Below are positions 36,365 through 46,647 of a stretch of 64,000 nucleotides of DNA, piece by piece. Location: positions 124,001 through 188,000 of the forward strand of contig NZ_VZZJ01000001.1 in assembly GCF_008806345.1 (NCBI RefSeq), written 5' to 3'. Position 1 is the first letter of the stretch; each line of letters opens with the position of its first letter. The notes beneath the pieces were generated by a model, which worked only from the letters and a program-made list of their open reading frames with translations, had not been told where the DNA came from and did no database searches. The translations under genes and the position numbers were made by a program. The stretch is from Methylobacterium planeticum. Lineage in GTDB: Bacteria; Pseudomonadota; Alphaproteobacteria; Rhizobiales; Beijerinckiaceae.

Positions 36365-37210
36365 TTGAGCGACGCTTTCCTCTCGCGGCGGGTGCCGCTC
36401 GCCGGCCGTATCCGGCGGATCCACGCGCCGGCCGGCGATTACGCCTTCTCCCGCTACACCAACGGGCGCGGCTTCCGGCATTTCCGGCACCTCTGCGAAG
36501 CCGTTCTGCGGCCGGATTCCGTGACCTTCGACGTCGGGGCGAATATCGGCCTCACCGCGCTCATCGCCGCCGACATCACCACCCGCGGGCGCATCCACGC
36601 CATCGAGGCCGCGCCGCGGAACTTCGCGGCCCTGACCCGGAACGTCTTCGAGCACGGGGCCTCGATCATCCGCCCGATCCACTGCGCCGTCGGCGCTCAG
36701 GAGGGCAGCGTCCCGTTCTTCGACAACTCGACCTTCGGCTACGTCGTCGCCGAGGCCGACATGGCGGCCTCCCGCGGCACGCCGGTCCCGCTGCGCACCC
36801 TCGACAACCTCGTCTCCGAGCGCGGCCTCGAGCGCCTCGACTTCATCAAGATGGACATCGAGGGGTTCGAGGAGGAGGCACTGGCCGGCGCCACCGCGAC
36901 GCTCGCGCGCTTCGACCCGCTCGTGATGCTCGAGTTCAACTCGTGGTGCCAGATCGCGTCCTACGACCGCAGCCCGCGCCGCTTCCTGGAGCGCCTGCTC
37001 GACACCTTTTCGGAATTGCATGTCTGGCGATACGGGCGCCTCACCGACGTGCGCCGGATGGGCGTCTACCAGTTCCTGCACACCCATCTGATCGAGCACC
37101 ACTGCAACACCGACCTGATCGGATGCCGCGCCGGTGAGCGTCTCGACCGTCTCAAGGCGATGCAAGCCGCGCGCGGCCTCGCGGGCCTTCGGCGGCGCCT
37201 CGGTCTCTGA
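36365..37210 (+). CDS. FkbM-family methyltransferase
   Basis: 281 residues. The SAM-binding core reads VTFDVGANIGLTALIAADI with the acidic IHAIEAAPRNF, and FkbM landmarks are LDFIKMDIEGFEEEALAGA. Members O-methylate sugars of glycans or small molecules. The start is TTG at 36365, just after the infC terminator, with a poor ribosome site; a later start would cut into the conserved N-terminus, so the TTG is provisional. It is convergent with the debranching-enzyme gene. Confidence 0.85.
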   Translation: MSDAFLSRRVPLAGRIRRIHAPAGDYAFSRYTNGRGFRHFRHLCEAVLRPDSVTFDVGANIGLTALIAADITTRGRIHAIEAAPRNFAALTRNVFEHGASIIRPIHCAVGAQEGSVPFFDNSTFGYVVAEADMAASRGTPVPLRTLDNLVSERGLERLDFIKMDIEGFEEEALAGATATLARFDPLVMLEFNSWCQIASYDRSPRRFLERLLDTFSELHVWRYGRLTDVRRMGVYQFLHTHLIEHHCNTDLIGCRAGERLDRLKAMQAARGLAGLRRRLGL

Positions 37211-37269
37211 GCCGCGCCGCCCGCGGCGGGTAGACGGCGTCGCGCCTCCCACCCGCTCGCGCCGTCAGA

Positions 37270-39603
37270 CTATTTCAGCAACGCCACCTGCGCATCGCCG
37301 GTCCGGCGCAGCACGTTGACGGTGACGTCGTCGTGGTGGCGCTCGAGGCGGATGTCGATGCGCGAGTTCCCGAGCTTCAGGTTGAAGATCGAAACCCCGT
37401 CGAGGAAGGCCGGCAGCGTCGGGTTGCGGAAGCGGACGCGGTTGCGGTTGTGGTCGATCTCGAGACCGAGGCACGCCGCCAGGAAGGCGAAGGGGGCCGC
37501 CGCCGCCCAGGCCTGCGGCGAGCAGGCGACCGGGTAGGAGACCGGCCCGCGCTGGCGCCGGCGCATGAAGCCGCAGAACAGTTCCGGCAGGCGCTTCTGG
37601 TCCTGATACAGCGCCGTCTCGAACATGCCCTGGAAGATCCGGCTGGCCTCGGGCTTGAGGTCGTAGCGGGCGAGGCCCAGCGCGATGATGGCGTTGTCGT
37701 GCGGCCAGATCGAGCCGTTGTGGTACGACATCGGGTTGTAGCGCGCCTCGCCGCGGGCGATCGTGCGCACGCCCCAGCCGTTGAACCCGTCCTTCGACAA
37801 GAGCTGGGTCGCGACACTCGCCGCGCGTTCCGGCAGGGCGATCCCGGTATAGAGGGCGTGCCCCGCATTCGAGGAGCGCACCGCGCATTGCCGCTTCTCG
37901 CCGTCGAGCGCCAGCACGTAGGTGCCGATCGCATCGTTCCAGAACGCCTTGTCGAAGGCCTCCCGCAGGGCACGGGCCTGGTGCGTCAGGGCCTCCGCCA
38001 TGGCGTCGTGGCCGAGCATCGCGGAAAGCTTCGCCATGCCGTTCTTGGCGGCGTAGACGTAGCCCTGCACCTCGCAGAGCGCGATCGGCCCCTTGGCGAG
38101 CTGTCCGTCGGCGTGGAAGATCGAATCGTGGCTGTCCTTCCAGCCCTGGTTCTCCAGGCCCTTGTCGGTGTCGCGGGCGTACTCGACGAAGCCGTCGCCG
38201 TCCCGGTCGCCGTACTCGTTCATCCAGGTCAGGGCGAGTTCGAGGGCCGGCCAGATCGTGGCGATGGTGTCCCGGTCGCCCGTGACGGCGTAGTACTCCC
38301 AGGCCAGCATAACGAAGAGCGGCGTGCCGTCGATCGTCCCGTAATAGTGGCGGAACGGCACCTCGCCGAGCATCGCCATCTCGCCGCGCCGGGTCTCGTG
38401 CAGAACCTTGCCGGGCTGCGCGTCGGCGGCGGGATCGACTGCCTTGGCCTGCGTCGAGGCGAGGTAGCGCAGCACGCCCCTGGCGAAGTTCGGGTCGATC
38501 CAGAGCGCCATCATGGCCGTAATGATGCCGTCGCGCCCGAACACCGTGGAGTACCAGGGGATGCCCGCGAACGGGTAGATCCCCTCCGGCGTGCGGCTCG
38601 CCAGCATGTAGAGGTCGGCGGTGGCCCGGCAGGCGGCCTCGTTGAACTGGTCGTTCGAGGAGATGATCGTGGTGATGCCCGCGGTCAGCTGGCGCAGGTC
38701 GCGGCGCGCGTCGCGATAGGCGCGGGCGAAGATGACGCCCTCCGACAGGCCCTTCGGGGGACGTTCCGCCGTGCTGCCCGCCGCGAAGGCGAGGCCCGCG
38801 GCCGCGTCCTCGCCGACCTTCTGGGCCGCGGGGGCGCTGGTGAAGGCGCGGTGCGATTCGCAGACGACCCGCACGAAGATCGAGGCGCGCTCGCCCGGCG
38901 CGAGGGAGACCTCGAACTCGGCCCGTCCGGGCTCGATGAGGCGGGGCTTCGGGCCGAAGTGAAGGCTCGTCGTGCGCACCACGTCGTCGAGGCCGACGTA
39001 GCGGAACTGGACCTCGTGGTCGCTCGCCACCAGCACCGAGCGCTTGCCGTGATGGGTCCGGTTGGTGCCGCGCACCTCGAACAGGTCGCGGAAATCGGCG
39101 TCGAAGGTGATGCCGATGCGGAAGTTGCGGTGGCGCGTATCGAAGGAGCGCAGGCCGATGCGGTCGTAGCAGGCGCCGCGGAACAGGAACTTGGTGCGCT
39201 CGATCGCGATCACCTCGCGGGGGATCGTCGATTCGTCGTGGGCGTCGATGCGGATGTCCGGGGTCGTCATGTCGACGCTGAGCGCCCCGTTATCGTCCTG
39301 CATCACCGAGGAGAGCAGGAGCGGGCGCTGGTCCTCGACGGTGAGGTGCAGGCGCGAGAGATAGCGCGTGTCCTGGAAGTAGAGGCCCTCGGGGCCCGGC
39401 AGGACGCCGACATCGCCGTAGCTGTCGAGCACCGCGAAGGCCTCGCCGAACTTGAGCGAGCGCAGCGGGCGCTCGACCAGGGAGGTCTGCGCCTCGATAT
39501 GGTACTGCGGAAGAACCTCGTCGGCGTCCTGAAACCCGTGGACGCGCTGCGGCGTCTGGCTCGCGGCGGGATGCGCCTTCGCCGTCATGTCTTCTGCCGC
39601 CAT
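37270..39603 (-). CDS. Amylo-alpha-1,6-glucosidase-like (glycogen-debranching-type) protein
   Basis: 777 residues. The N-terminal third is the glycogen debranching N-terminal domain (VLPGPEGLYFQDTRYLSRL, VEDQRPLLLSS). The C-terminal half is an (alpha/alpha)6 barrel with FAGIPWYSTVFGRDGIITAM, LENQGWKDSHDSIFHADG and YHNGSIWPHDNAII, carrying the likely catalytic acids. Proteins of this type, usually paired with a GT4 transferase, are widespread, and the true substrate may be an alpha-glucoside other than glycogen. ATG at 39603; an in-frame ATG five codons later is an alternative. It follows the GT4 gene on the same strand. Confidence 0.9.
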   Translation of the reverse strand: MAAEDMTAKAHPAASQTPQRVHGFQDADEVLPQYHIEAQTSLVERPLRSLKFGEAFAVLDSYGDVGVLPGPEGLYFQDTRYLSRLHLTVEDQRPLLLSSVMQDDNGALSVDMTTPDIRIDAHDESTIPREVIAIERTKFLFRGACYDRIGLRSFDTRHRNFRIGITFDADFRDLFEVRGTNRTHHGKRSVLVASDHEVQFRYVGLDDVVRTTSLHFGPKPRLIEPGRAEFEVSLAPGERASIFVRVVCESHRAFTSAPAAQKVGEDAAAGLAFAAGSTAERPPKGLSEGVIFARAYRDARRDLRQLTAGITTIISSNDQFNEAACRATADLYMLASRTPEGIYPFAGIPWYSTVFGRDGIITAMMALWIDPNFARGVLRYLASTQAKAVDPAADAQPGKVLHETRRGEMAMLGEVPFRHYYGTIDGTPLFVMLAWEYYAVTGDRDTIATIWPALELALTWMNEYGDRDGDGFVEYARDTDKGLENQGWKDSHDSIFHADGQLAKGPIALCEVQGYVYAAKNGMAKLSAMLGHDAMAEALTHQARALREAFDKAFWNDAIGTYVLALDGEKRQCAVRSSNAGHALYTGIALPERAASVATQLLSKDGFNGWGVRTIARGEARYNPMSYHNGSIWPHDNAIIALGLARYDLKPEASRIFQGMFETALYQDQKRLPELFCGFMRRRQRGPVSYPVACSPQAWAAAAPFAFLAACLGLEIDHNRNRVRFRNPTLPAFLDGVSIFNLKLGNSRIDIRLERHHDDVTVNVLRRTGDAQVALLK

Positions 39604-39640
39604 GCTTGGGCATCTCCGAATGTCGAGGGACGCGAATCGA

Positions 39641-39680
39641 AAGGGCCGCCGAATCGCTCACGGGCGAAGCGGCGGCCCTT
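39641..39680 (-). terminator. Hairpin between the GT4 and debranching genes
   Basis: AAGGGCCGCCG (39641-39651) pairs perfectly with CGGCGGCCCTT (39670-39680). It lies between two co-directional genes, so it could terminate, attenuate or protect the mRNA. Confidence 0.5.
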
Positions 39681-39790
39681 CGGACCGTCTCAGTTAGGCG
39701 ATCTTACGACGCCGGACAGGACTTGGTAACCCTTGCAAGCCCGGTGCCGTGCGGTCCGGAGCCCTGCCGGGGTCCGGACCGGTCCCCGCG

Positions 39791-40924
39791 TCAGGCCGGC
39801 ATGGCGGCGACCGAGAGGGAGGGGCGGGCCGAGCCGTTCAGCTCGCCGTAATGCGGGGCGAAGGCCGCCGCGGTCGGGAGCTTGATCACCTCGTGCTGGC
39901 CGGCGATGAGCTGCTGGTAGGCGGCGACGTACTTCTTGACCATGCACTCGGCGGTGAACTGCCCCTCGAAGTGGCGGCGCACGCCGGCACGGCTCATGGT
40001 CTTCACCTTGTCGACCGCCGCGACCGCGTCGTCCATGCTCTCGCAGAGGACGCCGCTGACGCCGTCGGCGATCACCTCGGGCACGGAGCCGTTGCGGAAG
40101 GCGATCACGGGCGTGCCCGCCGACATCGCCTCGATCATGACGAGGCCGAAGGGCTCCGGCCAGTCGATCGGGAAGGCGAGCGCCAGGGCGTTGCCAAGGA
40201 AGTCCTTCTTCTGCTCCTCGTTGATCTCGCCAATGAACTCGACGAGCGGGTGATGGATCATCGGCTCGATGACCTCATCCCAGTAATCCTGGTCCGCCTT
40301 GTCGACCTTGGCGGCGATCTTCAGCGGCACGCCCGAGCGGATCGCCATCTCGATGGCGCGGTCCGGGCGCTTCTCCGGCGAGATCCGGCCGAGGAAGGCG
40401 AGGTAGCCGCCCTTGGCTTCGGGGTAATACGGGCAGTTCTCGGCCGGGAGGCCGTGATGGATCGTCGAGAGCCAATTCACGGTCGGGGGCATCGGCTCGC
40501 GCTGGTTGTCGGAGATCGAGACCAGCGGCATGCCCGTGAAGGTCTTGTAGACCGGCATGAAGTCCGGCACGTCGAGGCGCCCGTGCATCGTCGTGAGGCA
40601 CTTGTGGTTCAGGTCCTCGAACAGCGGGTACTGCAGCAGGTCGATATGGAAGTGGAGGATATCGAACTCGTGCGCCCGGCGGCGGATCTGATGCAGCATG
40701 GCGAGGTGGCTCGCGGTGTGGTCCCGGTAGCCGAGCAGGCGCAGGCCCTCGGGCGTGCAGGCCGCGAGCTTCGCCGAGGTCTCCGAGTCGCCGCTCGCGA
40801 AGAGGGTGACGTCGTGTCCCTGACGGACGAGCTCCTCGGTGATCCAGGACACGACGCGCTCGGTGCCGCCGTAGAACTTCGGAGGAACGGCCTCCGACAG
40901 CGGGGCGATCTGGGCAATGCGCAC
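39791..40924 (-). CDS. GT4 glycosyltransferase paired with the debranching-type gene
   Basis: 377 residues from a GTG at 40924 with AGGAG upstream. It begins RIAQIAPLSEAVPPKFYGGT, typical of a GT4 subgroup found next to amylo-1,6-glucosidase genes. Donor-site motifs are FLGRISPEKRPDRAIEMA and the E-x7-E in EPFGLVMIEAMSAGTPV. It probably builds a glucosyl or mannosyl glucoside that its partner trims. The last 30 residues are a low-complexity tail. Confidence 0.9.
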   Translation of the reverse strand: MRIAQIAPLSEAVPPKFYGGTERVVSWITEELVRQGHDVTLFASGDSETSAKLAACTPEGLRLLGYRDHTASHLAMLHQIRRRAHEFDILHFHIDLLQYPLFEDLNHKCLTTMHGRLDVPDFMPVYKTFTGMPLVSISDNQREPMPPTVNWLSTIHHGLPAENCPYYPEAKGGYLAFLGRISPEKRPDRAIEMAIRSGVPLKIAAKVDKADQDYWDEVIEPMIHHPLVEFIGEINEEQKKDFLGNALALAFPIDWPEPFGLVMIEAMSAGTPVIAFRNGSVPEVIADGVSGVLCESMDDAVAAVDKVKTMSRAGVRRHFEGQFTAECMVKKYVAAYQQLIAGQHEVIKLPTAAAFAPHYGELNGSARPSLSVAAMPA

Positions 40925-41357
40925 GAAAAAGTCTCCTGTGAAGGCGAACGTTTCGGAGAGCTAACCCGATCCGGCCTGAGTGGGACATGAACGAAACTGA
41001 CAGCCAAGGTTATGGTTCCGGTCGGGTCGCGCGCGATACAAGTGAGGCCGGCCTGACCCGAGATGTCCCCAGTATCCTCCTTGTCCGCCGCAATCGTGCT
41101 GAAGCACGAAGCAGGAAAAGGGCCAGGATCGGGACCCCGGCGCAGCCTTCGGCCGCCCGCGCCCCGCGGGCAGGGACGGGCGCCGGCCACCAAGGCGATT
41201 GAAACCGCGTCTCTTTTCTGTCATAAGCCCGCCCGCGTCGAACCGCCCGGCTGGATAGGGCTGCCGTGGCGGTTCGTGTTGCTCCATCAGAAGCATCCAA
41301 TGTGCGCAAAGCTCCGGTCCTCACCGGCCGGACGTGTTTTGCGCGAAGGAGAGCGAA
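40925..41357. other. Leader region upstream of rpmI
   Basis: 433 bases without a gene between the divergent GT4 gene and rpmI. The last 55 bases form a hairpin leader. Otherwise I see only GC-rich sequence with no clear -35/-10. Confidence 0.45.
41304..41344 (+). promoter_or_regulatory. Hairpin leader directly ahead of rpmI
   Basis: GCGCAAA (41304-41310) pairs with TTTGCGC (41338-41344) around an inner CCGGT-CCTC-ACCGG stem. The outer stem ends about 13 bases before the start codon, next to the AAGGAGAG ribosome site. Candidate ribosomal-protein leader, for example for L20 feedback, but the type is not recognised. Confidence 0.45.
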
Positions 41358-41561
41358 ATGCCCAAGCTGAAGACGAAGTCGAGCGCGAAGAAGCGCTTCA
41401 AGATCACCGGAACCGGCAAGGTCATGTACGCCCAGGCCGGCAAGCGCCACGGGATGATCAAGCGGACGACGAAGCAGATCCGCAACCTGCGCGGCACGAC
41501 GACCCTGTTCGAGGGCGATGCTGCCAACGTGAAGAAGTATTTCCTGCCCAACAGCCGGTAA
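41358..41561 (+). CDS. rpmI: 50S ribosomal protein L35
   Basis: 67 residues, [20 protein letters not shown], with the conserved [18 protein letters not shown] block: a standard bL35. The start at 41358 has AAGGAGAG upstream; the eight codons before it in frame are leader. It is followed 47 bases later by rplT, as usual. Confidence 0.97.
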   Translation: MPKLKTKSSAKKRFKITGTGKVMYAQAGKRHGMIKRTTKQIRNLRGTTTLFEGDAANVKKYFLPNSR

Positions 41562-41608
41562 ATCTTCACCCGCCGACACTGCTTTTTCGATAATCCAGGA
41601 GAGATCCC

Positions 41609-41980
41609 ATGGCCCGCGTCAAGCGCGGCGTGACCAGTCACGCGAAGCACAAGAAAGTCCTCAAGGCCGCCAAGGGCTATTATGGCCGGCGCAAGAATAC
41701 GATCCGCATCGCCAAGCAGGCGGTCGAGAAGGGCATGCAGTATGCCTATCGCGACCGGAAGAACAAGAAGCGTACGTTCCGCTCCCTCTGGATCCAGCGC
41801 CTCAACGCCGCGGTCCGCGAGCAGGGCCTGACCTATTCGCGCTTCATCAACGGCCTGGCGATCGCCGGTATCGAGGTCGACCGCAAGGCCCTGTCCGAGC
41901 TCGCCATCCATCACCCCGCGAGCTTCGCGGCCGTCGTGGAGCAGGCCAAGGCCGCCCTGCCGGCCGCCAAGGCCGCCTGA
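41609..41980 (+). CDS. rplT: 50S ribosomal protein L20
   Basis: 123 residues, [41 protein letters not shown] and the C-terminal [18 protein letters not shown] segment: a standard bL20 with the long N-terminal extension into 23S rRNA. In other bacteria L20 represses its own operon by binding the leader. ATG at 41609 with GGAGAG upstream. A strong terminator follows. Confidence 0.98.
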   Translation: MARVKRGVTSHAKHKKVLKAAKGYYGRRKNTIRIAKQAVEKGMQYAYRDRKNKKRTFRSLWIQRLNAAVREQGLTYSRFINGLAIAGIEVDRKALSELAIHHPASFAAVVEQAKAALPAAKAA

Positions 41981-42027
41981 CGAAGACTGCCTGCGCGCAG
42001 CCCGCAGCACACGGATGTCCAGGCGAG

Positions 42028-42066
42028 AGGCGCGGCGCGGAACAGCGCCGCGCCTTCGTCATTTCC
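42028..42066 (+). terminator. Terminator after rplT
   Basis: Perfect 11-base stem (42028-42038 with 42045-42055) around a six-base loop, then a T-containing tail. Separates rpmI-rplT from pheST. Confidence 0.7.
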
Positions 42067-42185
42067 GGGGGTATTTCCGCGGTCCACGGGCCGCGGCGCG
42101 CTTGCAACCGGCGGCGCGACCCGGAAGAACCACCCGCGGATCAACCTGACGCCGCATCCGGCCGAGGATGGCGCCGAGGATAGCG

Positions 42186-43268
42186 ATGACCGATCTCGAC
42201 ACTCTCGAACGCGACCTGATCGCCCAGGTGGAGGCGGCGGCCGACGAGCCGGCCCTCGAGGCCGTGCGCGTCGCAGCCCTCGGCAAGAAGGGCAGCGTCT
42301 CGGACCTGCTGAAGACACTCGGGTCGATGACGCCCGAGGAGCGCAAGGCGCGCGGCCCCCTCATCAACGGCCTGCGCGACCGCGTCCAGGGCGCCCTCGG
42401 GGCCCGGCGCGAGGCCCTGGCCGAGGCGGGCCTCGAGGCGCGGCTCGCCGCCGAGCGGGTCGACGTCACGCTCCCCGTGCGCGAGGCGCCGGAGCTCGGC
42501 GGGCGCATCCACCCGATCAGCCAGGTCATCGACGAGATCACGGCGATCTTCGCCGATATGGGCTTCTCGGTGGCGGAGGGGCCGGACATCGAGACGGACG
42601 AGCTGAACTTCACGGCGCTGAACTTCCCGCCCGGCCACCCGGCCCGCGAGATGCACGACACTTTCTTCCTCGCCCCCGACCGGAACGGCCAGCGCAAGGT
42701 CCTGCGCACCCACACCTCGCCGGTCCAGATCCGCACCATGCGGGCCGAGGCGCCGCCGATCCGGGTGATCATCCCGGGCCGGACCTACCGGCACGATTCG
42801 GACCAGACCCACACGCCGATGTTCCACCAGGTCGAGGGTCTCGTGATCGACCGCTCGGCCAACATCGCGAACCTCAAATGGGTGCTGGAGGAGTTCTGCA
42901 AGGCGTTCTTCGAGGTGGAGAACGTGAAGATGCGCTTCCGGCCCTCGTTCTTCCCCTTCACCGAACCCTCGGCCGAGGTCGACATCCAGTGCTCGCGCAA
43001 GGGCGGCGAGATCCGCTTCGGCGAGGGCGAGGACTGGCTCGAGATCCTCGGCTGCGGCATGGTCCACCCGAACGTGCTGCGCAATTGCGGCCTCGACCCG
43101 GACGGCATCCAGGGCTTCGCCTTCGGCGTCGGCATCGACCGCATCGCCATGCTGAAATACGGCATGCCGGACCTGCGCCCCTTCTTCGAGGCGGATGTGC
43201 GCTGGCTCGACCATTACGGCTTCCGGCCCCTCGACGTGCCGAGCCTCGTCGGCGGGCTGACGGGCTGA
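42186..43268 (+). CDS. pheS: Phenylalanyl-tRNA synthetase alpha subunit
   Basis: 360 residues. An N-terminal coiled coil (about 5-95) that contacts tRNA is followed by the class II catalytic core: [20 protein letters not shown], motif 2 in [17 protein letters not shown] and motif 3 in [18 protein letters not shown]. It charges tRNA-Phe as an alpha2beta2 enzyme with PheT. Start at 42186 with GAGGATA upstream, preferred to 42168. Confidence 0.98.
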   Translation: MTDLDTLERDLIAQVEAAADEPALEAVRVAALGKKGSVSDLLKTLGSMTPEERKARGPLINGLRDRVQGALGARREALAEAGLEARLAAERVDVTLPVREAPELGGRIHPISQVIDEITAIFADMGFSVAEGPDIETDELNFTALNFPPGHPAREMHDTFFLAPDRNGQRKVLRTHTSPVQIRTMRAEAPPIRVIIPGRTYRHDSDQTHTPMFHQVEGLVIDRSANIANLKWVLEEFCKAFFEVENVKMRFRPSFFPFTEPSAEVDIQCSRKGGEIRFGEGEDWLEILGCGMVHPNVLRNCGLDPDGIQGFAFGVGIDRIAMLKYGMPDLRPFFEADVRWLDHYGFRPLDVPSLVGGLTG

Positions 43269-43370
43269 CCTGATCTCCGCGGCGACCCGGACTCGGCCCG
43301 TGTCGCTCCTTCATCTTCCTGGCCGGCGCCCCCGCTCGATCGGCGGGGTGGGCACCGAGGGACGGCACCC

Positions 43371-45794
43371 ATGAAATTCACCCTCTCCTGGCTCAAGGAT
43401 CACCTCGACACCGAGGCCTCCCTCGACACCATCGCCGAGACGCTGACGCGCATCGGGCTCGAGGTGGAGGGCATCGCCGACAAGGCCGCCGAGCTGAAGC
43501 CCTACGTCGTCGCCAAGGTGCTCACCGCCGAGCAGCACCCGAATGCCGACCGCCTGCGGGTCTGCACCGTCGATGCCGGGGACGGGCAGCCGCTGCAGGT
43601 GGTCTGCGGTGCCCCGAACGCGCGGGCGGGCATGACGTCCGTGTTCGCGCCGCCCGGGACCTACGTGCCGGGCAAGAACATCACCCTGGCGGTGGGCCAT
43701 ATCCGCGGTGTCGAGAGCCGCGGCATGCTCTGCTCGGGCGCGGAGCTCGGTCTCGGCGACGACCACGACGGCATCCTCGACCTGCCCGGGGACGCCCCCG
43801 TCGGCCAGCCCTACGCCGCCTATGCGGGGCTCGACGATCCGGTGATCGAGATCAACCTCACGCCGAACCGGCCCGACTGCACCTCGATCCACGGCATCGC
43901 CCGCGATCTCGCGGCGACCGGCATCGGCACCCTCAAGCACGGGCCGCTGCCGCCGGTGCGCGGGGAGGGGCCCTGCCCGGTCCCGGTTCGCCTCGTGTTC
44001 GACCCGGCCGACCGCAACCTCTGCCCGCTCTTCGCGCTGCGCCTCGTGCGCGGCGTGAGGAACGGCCCGTCCCCGGCCTGGATGCAGGCGCGGCTCCGGG
44101 CGATCGGCCTGCGCCCGATCAACGCGCTCGTCGACATCACCAACTACATGACCTTCGACCGGGGCCGCCCGCTCCACGTCTTCGATGCCGCGAAGGTCTC
44201 GGGCGGCCTGCAGGTGCGCCGCGCCCAGGCGGGCGAGGCGATCAAGGCCCTCGACGGCCGCACCTACGCCCTCACCGACGACGCGGTGGTGATCGCGGAC
44301 GGGCGGGGGGTCGAGTCGATCGCCGGCATCATCGGCGGCGAGGCCTCGGGCTGCGACGAGAGCACCGTCGACGTCCTGATCGAATCGGCGCTCTGGGACC
44401 CGACCAACATCGCCCAGACCGGGCGGCGCCTCGGCGTCATCACGGATGCGCGCTACCGCTTCGAGCGCGGCGTCGATCCGGCCTTCACCCTGCCGGGCCT
44501 CGACATGGCGACCCGCCTCGTCCTCGATCTCTGCGGCGGCATCCCGACCCAGCCGGTGGTCGCCGGGGAGCCGCCGGAGGTCGAGCGCATCATCGATTTC
44601 CCCTGGACCGAGGTACGGCGCTTGGCCGGGATCGAGCTCTCGCGCGCCGAGATGAAGGTGACGCTGGAGACCCTCGGCTTCCACGTCGCCGGCACCGGCG
44701 ACCGGGTGAAGGTGCTGTCCCCCTCGTGGCGGCCCGACATCGAGGGCAAGGCCGACCTCGTCGAGGAGATCATCCGCATCGCCGGGCTCGACCGGATCGA
44801 GCCGAAGCCGCTGCCGCGCCTCGCGGCGGCGGTGGCCAAACCCGTCCTGACCGTGATCCAGCGGCGCACCCGCGCGGCCAAGCGCGCCCTGGCGAGCCGC
44901 GGCCTGATGGAGGCCGTGACCTGGTCCTTCATCCCGCACGACGACGCGGTGCTGTTCGGCGGCGGCGGCCCGAGCCTCGCGCTGGCGAACCCGATCGCCT
45001 CGGACCTGTCCGACATGCGCCCGAGCCTCGTGCCCGGGCTGCTGCGGGCCGCGCAGCGCAACGCCGACCGGGGCTACCCCGACGTCGCCCTGTTCGAGGT
45101 CGGCCAGTGCTTCGCCGACGACCAGCCGGAGGGCCAGACCATCCGGGCGGCGGCCGTGCGCCGGGCGACCGCCGGCCATGCGGGAAGCGGGCGCCACTGG
45201 GACGGCGCGTCCGAGTCCGTCGACGTGTTCGAGGCCAAGGCCGACGCGCTGGCGCTCGTGGCCGCCCTCGGCATCCCGACCGGCGGCCTGCAGGTGGTGC
45301 CGGGCGGCCCAGCCTGGCTGCATCCCGGCCGCTCGGCGACGCTCCAGTTCGGCCCGAAGAACCCGGTGGGCCATTTCGGCGAGATCCACCCGCGCGTGGC
45401 CAAGGCCCTGGACCTCAAGGGGACGCTGGTGGGCTTCGAGATCGTGCTCGATGCCCTGCCGCCGCCGAAGTACAGGCCGACCAAGGTCAAGCCGGCGCTC
45501 GCCCTGTCCGAGTTCCAGCCGATCTCGCGCGACTTCGCCTTCGTGGTCGCCCGCGACGTTCCGGCCGGTGACGTCGTGAGGGCCGCGCAGGCGGCCGAGC
45601 GCAAGCTCATCGCCGGCATCGACGTGTTCGACATCTACGAGGGCACGGGGATCCCCGAGGGCTCGAAGTCGGTCGCCATCGCGGTGCGGCTGCAGCCCGT
45701 CGAGAAGACCCTGACGGATGCGGAGATCGAGGCCGTGAGCGCCCGCATCGTCGCGGAGGTGTCGCGCAAGACCGGCGCGAGCCTCCGGTCCTGA
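43371..45794 (+). CDS. pheT: Phenylalanyl-tRNA synthetase beta subunit
   Basis: 807 residues, the usual length. Domains run as tRNA-binding EMAP-like domain (about 40-150, with [13 protein letters not shown]), B3/B4 editing domain (about 205-380), B5 (about 400-470), the catalytic-like core, and a C-terminal FDX-ACB domain ([14 protein letters not shown]). It follows pheS by 102 bases and has GAGGGA before its ATG. No break or unusual residue seen. Confidence 0.98.
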   Translation: MKFTLSWLKDHLDTEASLDTIAETLTRIGLEVEGIADKAAELKPYVVAKVLTAEQHPNADRLRVCTVDAGDGQPLQVVCGAPNARAGMTSVFAPPGTYVPGKNITLAVGHIRGVESRGMLCSGAELGLGDDHDGILDLPGDAPVGQPYAAYAGLDDPVIEINLTPNRPDCTSIHGIARDLAATGIGTLKHGPLPPVRGEGPCPVPVRLVFDPADRNLCPLFALRLVRGVRNGPSPAWMQARLRAIGLRPINALVDITNYMTFDRGRPLHVFDAAKVSGGLQVRRAQAGEAIKALDGRTYALTDDAVVIADGRGVESIAGIIGGEASGCDESTVDVLIESALWDPTNIAQTGRRLGVITDARYRFERGVDPAFTLPGLDMATRLVLDLCGGIPTQPVVAGEPPEVERIIDFPWTEVRRLAGIELSRAEMKVTLETLGFHVAGTGDRVKVLSPSWRPDIEGKADLVEEIIRIAGLDRIEPKPLPRLAAAVAKPVLTVIQRRTRAAKRALASRGLMEAVTWSFIPHDDAVLFGGGGPSLALANPIASDLSDMRPSLVPGLLRAAQRNADRGYPDVALFEVGQCFADDQPEGQTIRAAAVRRATAGHAGSGRHWDGASESVDVFEAKADALALVAALGIPTGGLQVVPGGPAWLHPGRSATLQFGPKNPVGHFGEIHPRVAKALDLKGTLVGFEIVLDALPPPKYRPTKVKPALALSEFQPISRDFAFVVARDVPAGDVVRAAQAAERKLIAGIDVFDIYEGTGIPEGSKSVAIAVRLQPVEKTLTDAEIEAVSARIVAEVSRKTGASLRS

Positions 45795-45810
45795 GATCGG
45801 GAGGGGAGAT

Positions 45811-46647
45811 ATGCCGGACAGCGCCCTGATCGCCGAACTCTCCGGCGCGGACCATCTCCCGGCGGAGGCTCTGCGCCGGGCCGCCGCCGAGCCCGCAGCC
45901 ATCGCGGACGAGACGCTGCGGCTGATCGCGGCCGCGGGCGACGGAACCGAGCTCGCGGACGGTGAGGCGAACCTGCTGTTCTGGGGCCTTCACGCGCTGG
46001 CCGCCGCGCGGGACGCACGGGCCTTCGCGCCGCTGCTGCGCCTGCTGCGGCAGGATGCCGACACCCTCGAGGATCTCCTGGGCGACGCCGCGGGCACGAC
46101 CCTGCCGCGGGTGCTCGCCGGCCTCTACGACGGCGAGCCCGACGGCCTGTTCGCCCTCATCCTCGACACCACGGTCGACGATCTCGTGCGCAACGAGGCA
46201 CTGGCGGCGCTGGTCTTTCTCGTGCGCGACGGCCGGATCCCCCTCGATCCCGTCCGCGACCTGCTGATGCGCTTCGACGACAAGCGCGTCGCCGTCGAGG
46301 GCGATATCGGCTGGATCGGCTGGGAGGAGGCGATCGCGCTCCTCGGCCTGCGCGCCTTGGCGCCCCGCGTCGAGGCCGCCCGCAAGGACGGGCGGCTGAC
46401 CGACGAGTTCAGCGACCCGGCCTGGTTCAGGCCGGCCCTGCGCCGGGCCGAGACCCGCCCCGACGACCGGCGCGACCTCGACGAGCGCGGCCTCGGCTAC
46501 CTCGACGACCCCGTCGCGGCGCTCGCCTGGACCGCCGAAGGCGCGGGCGAGCCCGTCCGCAACCTGTTCCGGGATGTCGGCCGCAACGATCCCTGCCCGT
46601 GCGGCAGCGGCCGGAAGTTCAAGAAGTGCTGCCTCGCCACCGCCTGA
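45811..46647 (+). CDS. DUF1186 protein with C-terminal SEC-C motif
   Basis: 278 residues. The helical repeat-like region over about 40-230 matches DUF1186 ([40 protein letters not shown]). The C-terminus carries the zinc-binding SEC-C motif [18 protein letters not shown], as in SecA. The function is unknown; SEC-C proteins often bind nucleic acids or ribosomes. It starts 16 bases after pheT with a strong GGAGGGGAG site, so it is probably co-transcribed. Confidence 0.88.
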   Translation: MPDSALIAELSGADHLPAEALRRAAAEPAAIADETLRLIAAAGDGTELADGEANLLFWGLHALAAARDARAFAPLLRLLRQDADTLEDLLGDAAGTTLPRVLAGLYDGEPDGLFALILDTTVDDLVRNEALAALVFLVRDGRIPLDPVRDLLMRFDDKRVAVEGDIGWIGWEEAIALLGLRALAPRVEAARKDGRLTDEFSDPAWFRPALRRAETRPDDRRDLDERGLGYLDDPVAALAWTAEGAGEPVRNLFRDVGRNDPCPCGSGRKFKKCCLATA

